Shown here piece after piece: positions 1 through 5,460 of a stretch of 8,458 nucleotides of DNA. A model generated the notes under the pieces. The model saw only the letters and a list, made by a program, of their open reading frames with translations. It searched no databases and was not told the origin of the DNA. This DNA is from Parcubacteria group bacterium CG_4_9_14_0_2_um_filter_35_11 (lineage in GTDB: Bacteria; Patescibacteriota; Minisyncoccia; Minisyncoccales; GCA-002788555), in NCBI GenBank assembly GCA_002788555.1, contig PFRL01000003.1:1-8458 (forward strand), written 5' to 3'. A program made the position numbers and the translations under genes. Numbering within the stretch: position 1 is the first letter of the stretch; each line of letters opens with the position of its first letter.

Positions 1-2
1 GC

Positions 3-89
3 CTCTTTTTCTGGACAGCTATTGGTGCTGCTGTAGTTATCTTTGCCAAGGCTGTCACAGGCATCATCGCCTATATTTTGGGAGGATAA
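3..89 (+). CDS. C-terminal end of a small membrane protein (partial; possibly TrbC/VirB2 pilin-like)
   Basis: An open frame enters from the left edge and ends with TAA at 87-89, giving 28 visible residues that finish in YILGG. They form one hydrophobic membrane-spanning stretch (FFWTAIGAAVVIFAKAVTG and onward) with a single Lys. The last bases include GGAGG, which serves as the ribosome binding site of the next gene, so the two genes are coupled. A hydrophobic C-terminal helix ending in Gly-Gly would fit the small two-helix TrbC/VirB2-like pilin proteins common in Patescibacteria. With one helix visible that is only a guess, and any small membrane protein would fit. Confidence 0.5.
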   Translation, partial: LFFWTAIGAAVVIFAKAVTGIIAYILGG

Positions 90-91
90 AT

Positions 92-451
92 ATGAAAAAA
101 GATTCACTTTTAAAACTAAAATTAAAATTAACTAAAGAAAAAAAAGACCTTGAGAAAGTTTTATCTTCTTTTGCTAAAAAAGACAAAAAACTCCCTGACG
201 ATTGGGATACAAAATTTCCTCAGTTTAACGGAAGCCTTGAAGAAAGTGCTGACGAAGTAGAAGAATTCACAAACCTCTTGCCCCTGGAAGCAAAACTTGA
301 ACTCCAGCTTTTAGATGTCAAAAGAGCCCTTAAAAAAGTGGAAATGGATAGTTATGGATTGTGTGAAAAATGCGGTAAAAAAATAAGTGAGAAGAGGTTA
401 AAAGTGCTTCCCGAGGCAAAATTCTGTTCAAGATGCGCAAATCTGCTTTAA
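92..451 (+). CDS. DksA/TraR-type C4 zinc-finger protein
   Basis: This 119-residue protein has a charged, helical N-terminal part (about 1-85, rich in Lys, Glu and Leu, probably a coiled coil). A C-terminal four-cysteine zinc finger follows: C91-x2-C94 and C112-x2-C115, in the context YGLCEKCGKKI and KFCSRCA, the signature of the DksA/TraR family. DksA proteins enter the RNA polymerase secondary channel and tune transcription with ppGpp. The DxxDxA motif found at the coiled-coil tip of classical DksA is not visible, so the family is clear but DksA activity is not. The start is fixed by GGAGG at 81-85, six bases before the ATG. The gene overlaps no neighbour and lies 19 bases upstream of plsY, probably in one transcript. 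Confidence 0.85.
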   Translation: MKKDSLLKLKLKLTKEKKDLEKVLSSFAKKDKKLPDDWDTKFPQFNGSLEESADEVEEFTNLLPLEAKLELQLLDVKRALKKVEMDSYGLCEKCGKKISEKRLKVLPEAKFCSRCANLL

Positions 452-470
452 TAAAAGGAGAGATGATTAT

Positions 471-1058
471 ATGTTAACCTTTGTTTTATTTTTAGTTTTA
501 GGTTATCTTTTCGGGTCTATACCTTTTGCTTTTCTCATTCCTAAAATAAAAGGTATTGATATCAGGAAAATAGGTAGTAAAGGGACAACTGCTACTAATG
601 TTGCCCGGGCCCTCGGTTGGAAGTGGGGGATCCTTTCGGCAATACTCGATATATTAAAAGCAATAATTCCTACTTACCTTGCCACAAATTATTTAGCCAA
701 TGTCTGGCAGATTACCTTTGTCGCTTTAATGCCGACAGTTGGCCATATTTTTCCTATTTGGCTTAACTTTAAAGGCGGAAGAGGAGCATCAACCTTTTTT
801 GGAGCTTCTCTAATTTTAATTGGTCTGAAATTTCTCCTCCTCTCTTTTATTATTTGGATTACTATTTTAATCTTGTTTAAAATAGTGAGTTTGACTAATC
901 TTATATTTGCCTGGATATTTTCTCTTTTAATTTTAATATATTTTCCTTGGTACTTTATCTACGGGATTCTTGGTGCTTCTTTAATCACTTTTGCTTTGCG
1001 AGAAAACATTCAAAGACTAAAAGAGGGAAAAGAACCAAAAATATCTCTCAAATGGTAG
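471..1058 (+). CDS. plsY: Glycerol-3-phosphate acyltransferase PlsY
   Basis: PlsY is an integral membrane enzyme that transfers an acyl group from acyl-phosphate (made by PlsX) to glycerol-3-phosphate, giving lysophosphatidate, the first step of bacterial phospholipid synthesis. The 195-residue length fits the family. Its motifs are in order: GSIPFAFLI (15-23), the G35-S36...ATN(41-43)xxR46 loop followed by D60xxK63, GHIFPIWLNFKGGRGAST (91-108), and the C-terminal RENIQRLKEGKEP. Several hydrophobic helices separate them. The second motif reads GSKGTTATN where the family usually has GSGNxGATN, so three normally conserved positions differ. The start is supported by AGGAG at 456-460, ten bases before the ATG. 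It probably shares a transcript with the zinc-finger gene. No convincing terminator is seen in the 61 bases before the convergent gene. Confidence 0.95.
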   Translation: MLTFVLFLVLGYLFGSIPFAFLIPKIKGIDIRKIGSKGTTATNVARALGWKWGILSAILDILKAIIPTYLATNYLANVWQITFVALMPTVGHIFPIWLNFKGGRGASTFFGASLILIGLKFLLLSFIIWITILILFKIVSLTNLIFAWIFSLLILIYFPWYFIYGILGASLITFALRENIQRLKEGKEPKISLKW

Positions 1059-1119
1059 AAAGAGAAAAATTATTTTTAGGGAAAAAATCCTCTCTGGCCT
1101 AGATTTGGATTAAAAGATT

Positions 1120-2097
1120 TTATAGGTAACCATTATCTTTATACCACCTGATAGCTCTTTTAATAGATTCTTTAAAAGATTTAAATTTTAATCCTAATTC
1201 TTTTTCTGCTTTTTCATTGGAAAAGTAAAATTTTATTTTATTAAAACGAGCCATTTCCGGCGTCAGTTTTGGACGATTTTTGGTAATCTTTGAAATTCCT
1301 AAAAAAACATATGCTAAAAGAGTAAAAAGCCAACTAGGGATAGAAATAGAAGGGGGTTTTCTTCCCAATTCCTTGGCTATTATTTTTCGCATTTCGTAAA
1401 AAGTAATGTTTTCTCCAATTAGCAAATATCTTTCTCCCTTTTTTCCCATCTTCCAAGCCCGAATTAACCCCTCTACCACATCTTCTACATCAACAACAGC
1501 TATACCCCCCCTTGGATAAAAAAAATTCATGGGAAATTTAAAATCAAAAGTCATATCTGTCTTTATCTTTCTTATGTCTCCCTCGCCATACATTGAAGCA
1601 GGACAGACAACAACTGCGTCAAGGCCTTTAGCAATACCCTTGTAAACTTCAACTTCTCCTAAAAATTTTGTATCGCAATAATTGATTTTTAAAGGAAAAA
1701 GATTGTAGAGCATCTCCTCATTCGCTAATTTCCCTTCTTCCACTCCTATTGTCACATCTGAACTTACATGAATTAATCTTTTAATTTTATTTTCAAGGCA
1801 GGCCCTAACTACATTTTTAGTACCCTCTACATTTATTTCGTATTGAAGTCGGTTAAGACGACTCCAATAAGCAATAATTCCCGCCAAATGGAAAACAATT
1901 TCGCAGTCTTTAACTGCTTTTTTTACCGCTTCGAGGTCTCTAATATCACCAATAACACTTTCCACCTCAATACCCTTCAGTAAATCTATTTGAGCAGACT
2001 CCTCTTTCAATATTTTGACTTTATAACCTTCTTTCATCAATCTTTTCACCAGATGGTGACCCAAAAATCCGGTGGCTCCAGTAATTAAGATTTTCAT
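1120..2097 (-). CDS. NAD(P)-dependent epimerase/dehydratase-like extended SDR
   Basis: This 325-residue extended short-chain dehydrogenase/reductase starts directly with a Rossmann fold: MKILITGATGFLGHHL carries the GxxGxxG dinucleotide-binding motif at residues 7-13. D51 lies in the VIGDIRD segment, LAG at 71-73 follows strand 4, and the catalytic set is S112/S113, Y140 and K144 (YCDTK). A substrate-side CPASMYGEGD segment (165-174) follows. The pattern resembles dihydroflavonol-reductase-like and hopanoid-associated sugar-epimerase-like NDP-sugar or steroid-type SDRs; the substrate cannot be told. I chose ATG at 2095-2097 rather than an in-frame TTG 14 codons upstream, because the Rossmann strand begins at this Met and a promoter lies between the two. 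The leader would be only a few bases and has no Shine-Dalgarno sequence. It is divergent from uppP and convergent with plsY. Confidence 0.87.
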   Translation of the reverse strand: MKILITGATGFLGHHLVKRLMKEGYKVKILKEESAQIDLLKGIEVESVIGDIRDLEAVKKAVKDCEIVFHLAGIIAYWSRLNRLQYEINVEGTKNVVRACLENKIKRLIHVSSDVTIGVEEGKLANEEMLYNLFPLKINYCDTKFLGEVEVYKGIAKGLDAVVVCPASMYGEGDIRKIKTDMTFDFKFPMNFFYPRGGIAVVDVEDVVEGLIRAWKMGKKGERYLLIGENITFYEMRKIIAKELGRKPPSISIPSWLFTLLAYVFLGISKITKNRPKLTPEMARFNKIKFYFSNEKAEKELGLKFKSFKESIKRAIRWYKDNGYL

Positions 2098-2110
2098 ATT
2101 TTTATCAAAT

Positions 2111-2139
2111 ATTATAAAATAAAAATGTTTAAAGGCCAA
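2111..2139 (-). promoter_or_regulatory. Promoter for the epimerase-like gene
   Basis: On the - strand, TTGGCC (2134-2139) and a perfect TATAAT (2111-2116) are separated by 17 bases. Transcription would begin near 2104, only about seven bases before the ATG at 2097, so the mRNA would be nearly leaderless. This agrees with the absence of a ribosome binding site. Confidence 0.6.
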
Positions 2140-2153
2140 CCATTTTTAAAAAT

Positions 2154-2951
2154 ATGAATCTTTTGCAAGCTATTTTTCTAGGAATCATTCAGGGATTAAC
2201 TGAATTTTTACCAATCTCCTCATCAGGACACTTAGTAATTTTTCAGAAGATTTTTAGATTTTCTACGCCTCCCATTGCCTTTGATATTTTAGCTCATTTG
2301 GGAACACTATTTGCTCTTTTATTTTTTTTCAGAAAAGATATTAAAAAGATTGTCCAAAACCTACACCAGGAAATAAAAAGCAGAAAGAGGGGAGACTATA
2401 CCAACTTACTATTTTCTTTAATAGTTGGAACGATCCCAATAGTTATCTGGGGAATACTCTTGAGGGAAAAGATTAATATCTTCTTTGACTCCTTTTTATT
2501 AGTAGGTATTTCCTTTTTCTTCACAGCCATAATTCTATATATTACCAGTTTCGTAAAAGATTCAAAAAAAGAGATAACTAAAATTAGCCCTTTAGACGCC
2601 ATAATAATTGGGATTTTTCAGGCCTTTGCCATTTTGCCTGGAATTTCTCGCTCCGGCTTAACAATCTCAGTCGCGCTCTATCAACAAATAAAAAAAGAAG
2701 ATGCTTTTAAATTTTCTTTTTTCCTTGGAATAATTGCTATTTTTGGAGCAAATCTCTTGCAAATGCCTAAGATTTTAAATTTTACAACTCAGGAAATATT
2801 AAATGGATTGTTCGGAGTTTTATTTTCGGCTATTGTTGGGTTTGTGGCTTTAAAATGGTTACAAAAAATCATAATTCAAGGAAAACTCCATTATTTTGGA
2901 ATTTATTGTATTATTTTGGGAATAATTTGTATTTTGATTTATTTACTTTAG
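2154..2951 (+). CDS. uppP: Undecaprenyl-diphosphatase UppP (BacA family)
   Basis: UppP is a polytopic membrane phosphatase that converts undecaprenyl diphosphate to undecaprenyl phosphate, renewing the lipid carrier for peptidoglycan and other envelope polymers; extra copies give bacitracin resistance. The 265-residue length is normal. Both signature motifs are intact: QGLTEFLPISSSGHL (13-27, with E17, the SSS run and H26) and LPGISRSGLT (161-170, with R166). The rest is a series of hydrophobic helices with a Lys/Arg-rich loop around 61-80. The ATG is followed at once by the first helix, as in the family. Only AT-rich sequence and no clear Shine-Dalgarno precede it. It is divergent from the epimerase-like gene, with 56 bases between the two starts. 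Confidence 0.97.
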   Translation: MNLLQAIFLGIIQGLTEFLPISSSGHLVIFQKIFRFSTPPIAFDILAHLGTLFALLFFFRKDIKKIVQNLHQEIKSRKRGDYTNLLFSLIVGTIPIVIWGILLREKINIFFDSFLLVGISFFFTAIILYITSFVKDSKKEITKISPLDAIIIGIFQAFAILPGISRSGLTISVALYQQIKKEDAFKFSFFLGIIAIFGANLLQMPKILNFTTQEILNGLFGVLFSAIVGFVALKWLQKIIIQGKLHYFGIYCIILGIICILIYLL

Positions 2952-2976
2952 AAAAAAGGCGGCTTATTTCAGCCGC
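2952..2976 (-). terminator. Intrinsic terminator of the 137-codon gene, possibly bidirectional
   Basis: GCGGCT (2959-2964) and AGCCGC (2971-2976) form a perfect 6-bp stem with a 6-base loop. Read on the - strand it is followed by one C and six T, directly after the stop of the gene at 2988-3401. Read on the + strand it lies 7 bases after the uppP stop, but the following GTCTTGGTATTTT is a poor T-tract, so it should work mainly on the - strand. Confidence 0.8.
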
Positions 2977-2987
2977 GTCTTGGTATT

Positions 2988-3401
2988 TTAGTCATCAAAA
3001 TTCTCTCTAATCTTTCTTGCTTCCTCCTCTTCTATCTTTTCTAGGATTATATTGAGCAAAGTCACCTTATTCGTTCTTCTTGGCACGGTAATTCCTAATA
3101 TCTCGGCCGTCTTTACTAGGTAGATCTTTGAAAGTTTGTCCTGGGAAGTTGCATAGCCTATTGATAGCGGTTTAAGACTTTTTGCATCAAGCACATCTTG
3201 AATTCGATGAATAATCTCTAAGGCCGTCTTAGCATTTTCTGTCTCCCATTTGGCTCTTTGTATCGGGTCGTTGGAATAGTTAAACCATGTTCCGCATCGG
3301 CATTTTTTTAGCCAATTGAGATCCCCTTCGGTAAGTTCGTCTTTTAGCCAATTCCAAATTTTTGCTAATTGTTTTTTAAGAATGGCTACCAAACTTTTCA
3401 C
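2988..3401 (-). CDS. Unrecognised 137-residue protein, Trp/Cys N-terminus and SAP/HeH-like C-terminus
   Basis: I do not recognise this protein as a whole. Residues 1-45 contain five Trp residues and a C34-R-C36-G knot (IWNWLKDELTEGDLNWLKK, then CRCGTWF). The middle (about 50-75) is a charged helix. Residues 88-123 (KLSKIYLVKTAEILG, ITVPRRTNKVTLL) resemble the short helix-extended-helix fold of SAP or Rho N-terminal domains, which bind nucleic acid; this is by eye only. The end is acidic (EEEEARKIRENFDD). There is no signal peptide or membrane helix. The nominal start is GTG at 3399-3401, but its G is part of AAGGGGTG, which looks like the Shine-Dalgarno. TTG at 3390-3392 (six bases downstream of it) may be the true start, giving 134 residues. 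A good promoter and terminator of its own suggest a real single-gene unit. Confidence 0.7.
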   Translation of the reverse strand: MKSLVAILKKQLAKIWNWLKDELTEGDLNWLKKCRCGTWFNYSNDPIQRAKWETENAKTALEIIHRIQDVLDAKSLKPLSIGYATSQDKLSKIYLVKTAEILGITVPRRTNKVTLLNIILEKIEEEEARKIRENFDD

Positions 3402-3425
3402 CCCTTTTTTTAGTTACTGCTTTTT

Positions 3426-3454
3426 ATTTTAAAGATTGCCTTTAAAGCCGTCAA
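3426..3454 (-). promoter_or_regulatory. Promoter for the 137-codon gene
   Basis: On the - strand, TTGACG (3449-3454) and TAAAAT (3426-3431) are each one base from the sigma-70 consensus and are separated by 17 bases. The predicted start of transcription is near 3419, leaving a leader of about 20 bases that contains AAGGGGTG at 3399-3406. Confidence 0.7.
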
Positions 3455-3460
3455 GAAATA

Positions 3461-3490
3461 AAAAAAACAACTAAAAAGAGTTGTTTTTTT
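3461..3490 (-). terminator. Intrinsic terminator downstream of the first PadR-like gene
   Basis: A 12-bp perfect stem, AAAAAAACAACT (3461-3472) with AGTTGTTTTTTT (3479-3490), has a 6-base loop. On the - strand the stem's own run of seven T is extended by ATTTC. It begins 21 bases after the stop of the PadR-like gene and ends just before the -35 of the next gene, so it separates the two units. The A-rich 5' arm makes it potentially bidirectional. Confidence 0.75.
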
Positions 3491-3511
3491 AATCAAGTAT
3501 AAAAATTATTG

Positions 3512-3811
3512 TTATACTTTTTGTAATAGTTTATGGCAGAATCTTTTCATCTCTTCTAACTCTCTTAATCCTTTTTCTGTGGTTTTATAAGCTCTTTCCC
3601 CTTTATATTTTCCAATTTTAATATACTCATTTCTCTTTAAGCGATACAAAACCCTTTTTACTAAAAAGACATTTGGTAAAAAGCTAAACTTTTCAAAAAT
3701 TAATCTTCTGATATCTTTATCACAAATTTCCTCCTCTTTCCCTAAAGACAAGATATAAATCCACAAATTTCCCTCAGTGTTTAACCTTTTAAATCTTTCA
3801 AATGGCTCCAT
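3512..3811 (-). CDS. PadR-like winged-helix regulator (paralogue 1)
   Basis: This 99-residue protein is a probable winged-helix transcription regulator of the PadR type. It shares a clear pattern with the protein at 5146-5451: MxPFER, then NTxxNLWxYILSL (11-23), EKFxFxP (40-46), RVLYxL (53-58), an aromatic wing (RAYKTTEKG, 73-81) and a helical tail. The two are therefore paralogues. The RVLYxL helix and the wing ending in TxKG are the usual PadR DNA-recognition elements. The C-terminal helix is short, as in the small PadR proteins of archaea and Patescibacteria, where it mediates dimer formation. It lies 108 bases downstream of inositol-3-phosphate synthase on the same strand. No Shine-Dalgarno precedes the ATG. 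What it senses is unknown. Confidence 0.75.
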   Translation of the reverse strand: MEPFERFKRLNTEGNLWIYILSLGKEEEICDKDIRRLIFEKFSFLPNVFLVKRVLYRLKRNEYIKIGKYKGERAYKTTEKGLRELEEMKRFCHKLLQKV

Positions 3812-3830
3812 AGTTTTAGAAATTTGTTAA

Positions 3831-3893
3831 TAGAAATTGGAAATTGGTATAGAAAATAGAAATTGGAAATTAGTTAATTTTTTCTATTTTCTA
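3831..3893. repeat. AT-rich direct and inverted repeats between ino1 and the first PadR-like gene
   Basis: The 15-base unit TAGAAATTGGAAATT occurs at 3831-3845 and 3857-3871, a 26-base period. A 13-bp inverted repeat, TAGAAAATAGAAA (3850-3862) and TTTCTATTTTCTA (3881-3893), overlaps the second copy with an 18-base spacer. The block lies just upstream of the PadR-like gene and 3' of the synthase. It could be a regulator site, a weak mRNA hairpin, or a dispersed AT-rich repeat. The sequence alone does not decide. Confidence 0.6.
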
Positions 3894-3919
3894 ATTTCTC
3901 TACTATTTTCTGATTTTAA

Positions 3920-5014
3920 TTACCTTTCTCTTTGACCTTTTATGAATTCTTCGACCATTTCCCTCGCTTTTTCGTCAGTGAACTGTTGGGGAGGATGTTT
4001 CATTAAATAAGCCGAGGCAGAAATTAATGGTCCAGAAATTTTTCTATCTAAGGCAATTCTTGCTAATCTAACAGCGTCAATGACACAACCAGCAGAATTT
4101 GGCGAGTCTTCGACTGAGAGACGAAGCTCCAAATCCATTGACACATTTCCAAATTGTCTTCCCTCAATTCTGATAAAACAAATTTTATTATTCTTTAGCC
4201 AGGGAATGTAATCTGAGGGACCGATGTGTAAATTGTCATAACTTAATCTTTTTGCCAGTTGTGATTCAACGCTTTCAGTCTTTGAAATCTTTTTTGACTT
4301 TAATCTTTCTCTTGATAACATATTTAAAAAGTCAGTTTCCCCCCCAAAATTTAATTGATAAGACCTGTCAATTGGTACCCCTCTTTGGGCAAAAAGGTGA
4401 GATAGTGTTCGATGGATAATTGTTGCTCCAACCTGGGATTTTATATCGTCTCCAATACAAGGTAAGTTTTTCTTTTCAAATTTTCTTGCCCAATCTTCAT
4501 TAGAGACTATAAAAACTGGCATGCAATTAATAAAGGCGCAGCCTGCTTCCAGGGCAGCTTTCGCATAGTATTCGACTGCTTTTTGAGAGCCAACCGGCAA
4601 ATAGTTTATTAAAATTTCCGCTCCCGATTTTTTTAATTCCTTTATTACGTTTACTGGTTTTTCTTTTGCTACAATAAATGTTCTCTCTTCAGGATAATTT
4701 TTCATATGCTCAGCCACCCCATCTAACACCGGTCCCATTTTTACTTTTACCCCTAAATTTGGTATATTTTTCTCAAAGACTTTAGTACAGTTAGGGAGGG
4801 AGAAGATGGCTTTTGATAAGTCTTTTCCCACCTTTCTTTTATCTATATCAAATGCCGCTACCGGTTTTATATCAGAAATCTTGTAGCCAGCCATAACGTT
4901 ATGCATCAAACCCGGAATAGAGTCTCTGTTAGTCTTTACATTTTTATAATAAAACAACCCCTGAATTAAACTGGAGCAACAATTTCCTATACCGACGATA
5001 GCAATTTTTAGCAT
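3920..5014 (-). CDS. ino1: Inositol-3-phosphate synthase (myo-inositol-1-phosphate synthase)
   Basis: This NAD-dependent enzyme converts D-glucose 6-phosphate to 1D-myo-inositol 3-phosphate, the entry point to inositol phospholipids and other inositol solutes. The 364-residue length matches the short actinobacterial/archaeal type. Visible signatures are GIGNCCSSL (8-16, dinucleotide binding), IPGLMHNV (33-40), AAFDID (53-58), GDDIKSQVGATI (188-199), LNFGGETDFLNM (221-232), LKSKKISKTESV (238-249), HIGPSDYIPW (263-272) and SVEDSPNSAGCVIDAVRLAR (300-319), followed by SAYLMKHPP. They closely recall the Mycobacterium tuberculosis Ino1 pattern as I remember it. The ATG at 5012-5014 begins the Rossmann strand directly. 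A strong promoter with a large palindrome lies about 80 bases upstream. PadR-like paralogues sit on both sides, which suggests tight control. Confidence 0.96.
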   Translation of the reverse strand: MLKIAIVGIGNCCSSLIQGLFYYKNVKTNRDSIPGLMHNVMAGYKISDIKPVAAFDIDKRKVGKDLSKAIFSLPNCTKVFEKNIPNLGVKVKMGPVLDGVAEHMKNYPEERTFIVAKEKPVNVIKELKKSGAEILINYLPVGSQKAVEYYAKAALEAGCAFINCMPVFIVSNEDWARKFEKKNLPCIGDDIKSQVGATIIHRTLSHLFAQRGVPIDRSYQLNFGGETDFLNMLSRERLKSKKISKTESVESQLAKRLSYDNLHIGPSDYIPWLKNNKICFIRIEGRQFGNVSMDLELRLSVEDSPNSAGCVIDAVRLARIALDRKISGPLISASAYLMKHPPQQFTDEKAREMVEEFIKGQRER

Positions 5015-5032
5015 ATATTATTTTACGATTAT

Positions 5033-5067
5033 AAGAACCTTTCGCTTGACGAAAGAACCTTGTTCTT
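5033..5067 (-). promoter_or_regulatory. Leader hairpins in the ino1 5' untranslated region
   Basis: AAGAACCTT occurs twice on the + strand (5033-5041 and 5053-5061), exactly 20 bases apart. In the predicted - strand leader, the AAGAAC segment (5062-5067) can pair with GTTCTT at 5053-5058 over a 3-base loop, or with the second GTTCTT at 5033-5038. The second choice would enclose a separate 6-bp hairpin, CTTTCG (5050-5055) with CGAAAG (5039-5044). The two pairings exclude each other. There is no T-tract and no Shine-Dalgarno, so a regulatory role is inference. Confidence 0.45.
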
Positions 5068-5085
5068 CCACTATCGTTCAAGAAT

Positions 5086-5118
5086 AAACTATTTTACCAA
5101 TGTAAAATAGTTTGTCAA
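5086..5118 (-). promoter_or_regulatory. ino1 promoter overlapped by a 28-base palindromic operator
   Basis: On the - strand, a perfect TTGACA (5113-5118) lies 16 bases from TAAAAT (5091-5096), predicting a transcript start near 5084 and a leader of about 70 bases. The spacer and -10 lie within a perfect inverted repeat: AAACTATTTTAC (5086-5097), spacer CAAT (5098-5101), GTAAAATAGTTT (5102-5113). A dimeric regulator bound there would block polymerase. The divergent PadR-like regulator is the obvious candidate, but nothing in the sequence proves which protein binds. Symmetry also places TAAAAT on the + strand at 5103-5108, without a good -35. Confidence 0.75.
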
Positions 5119-5145
5119 GCAGGTTAATTAATTTAAGTAGTATTT

Positions 5146-5451
5146 ATGCTTCCTTTTGAGCGACTTTACAAATCTAATACCATTGACAATCTCTGGCTCT
5201 ATATTTTGTCGTTAGCCCAAAAGACACCTATATACGCCTACCAAATTCCCAAAAATATTAAGGAAAAATTTAGATTTAAACCAGGGAAAATTACTCCTTA
5301 TAGAGTTCTCTATAAACTTGAGCATGAAGGTTTTGTTAAAAGTAAATTAGAGCAAAGGAGGAGATTTTATGAGATTACAGCAAAAGGCAAGGAAGAACTC
5401 AAAAAGGCAAAAGATTTTTATATAAAGATGGTAAAATTAATGAAAGAATAA
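5146..5451 (+). CDS. PadR-like winged-helix regulator (paralogue 2)
   Basis: This 101-residue protein is a PadR-type winged-helix regulator and a paralogue of the protein at 3512-3811. After MLPFER, the shared NLWLYILSL helix leads into a helix-turn-helix (about 26-60: IYAYQIPKNIKEKF, then the recognition helix ITPYRVLYKLEHEGFV). A textbook wing with basic residues, QRRRFYEITAKGKEEL (70-85), and a C-terminal dimerisation helix follow. It matches the PadR pattern better than paralogue 1. The two differ most between residues 28 and 53, so they may recognise different sites or signals. The ATG has no Shine-Dalgarno upstream. It is divergent from ino1 across 131 bases that hold the palindrome, and 9 bases from the membrane-protein gene that follows, probably in one operon. 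Confidence 0.83.
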   Translation: MLPFERLYKSNTIDNLWLYILSLAQKTPIYAYQIPKNIKEKFRFKPGKITPYRVLYKLEHEGFVKSKLEQRRRFYEITAKGKEELKKAKDFYIKMVKLMKE

Positions 5452-5460
5452 GTTTATTTT

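Noticed and set aside
1059..1119. Possible terminator between plsY and the epimerase-like gene
   Set aside because: The AT-rich sequence has short AGAGA/TCTCT and AAAAAT/ATTTTT complementarity but no stable stem followed by a T-tract.
2098..2139. Fourteen-codon N-terminal extension of the epimerase-like gene from a TTG at 2139
   Set aside because: The extension is AT-rich, overlaps the -10 and -35 boxes, and the Rossmann motif starts exactly at the ATG at 2097.
2396..2602. 68-codon - strand frame opposite uppP
   Set aside because: It lies antisense inside a clearly functional gene and has no recognisable motif.
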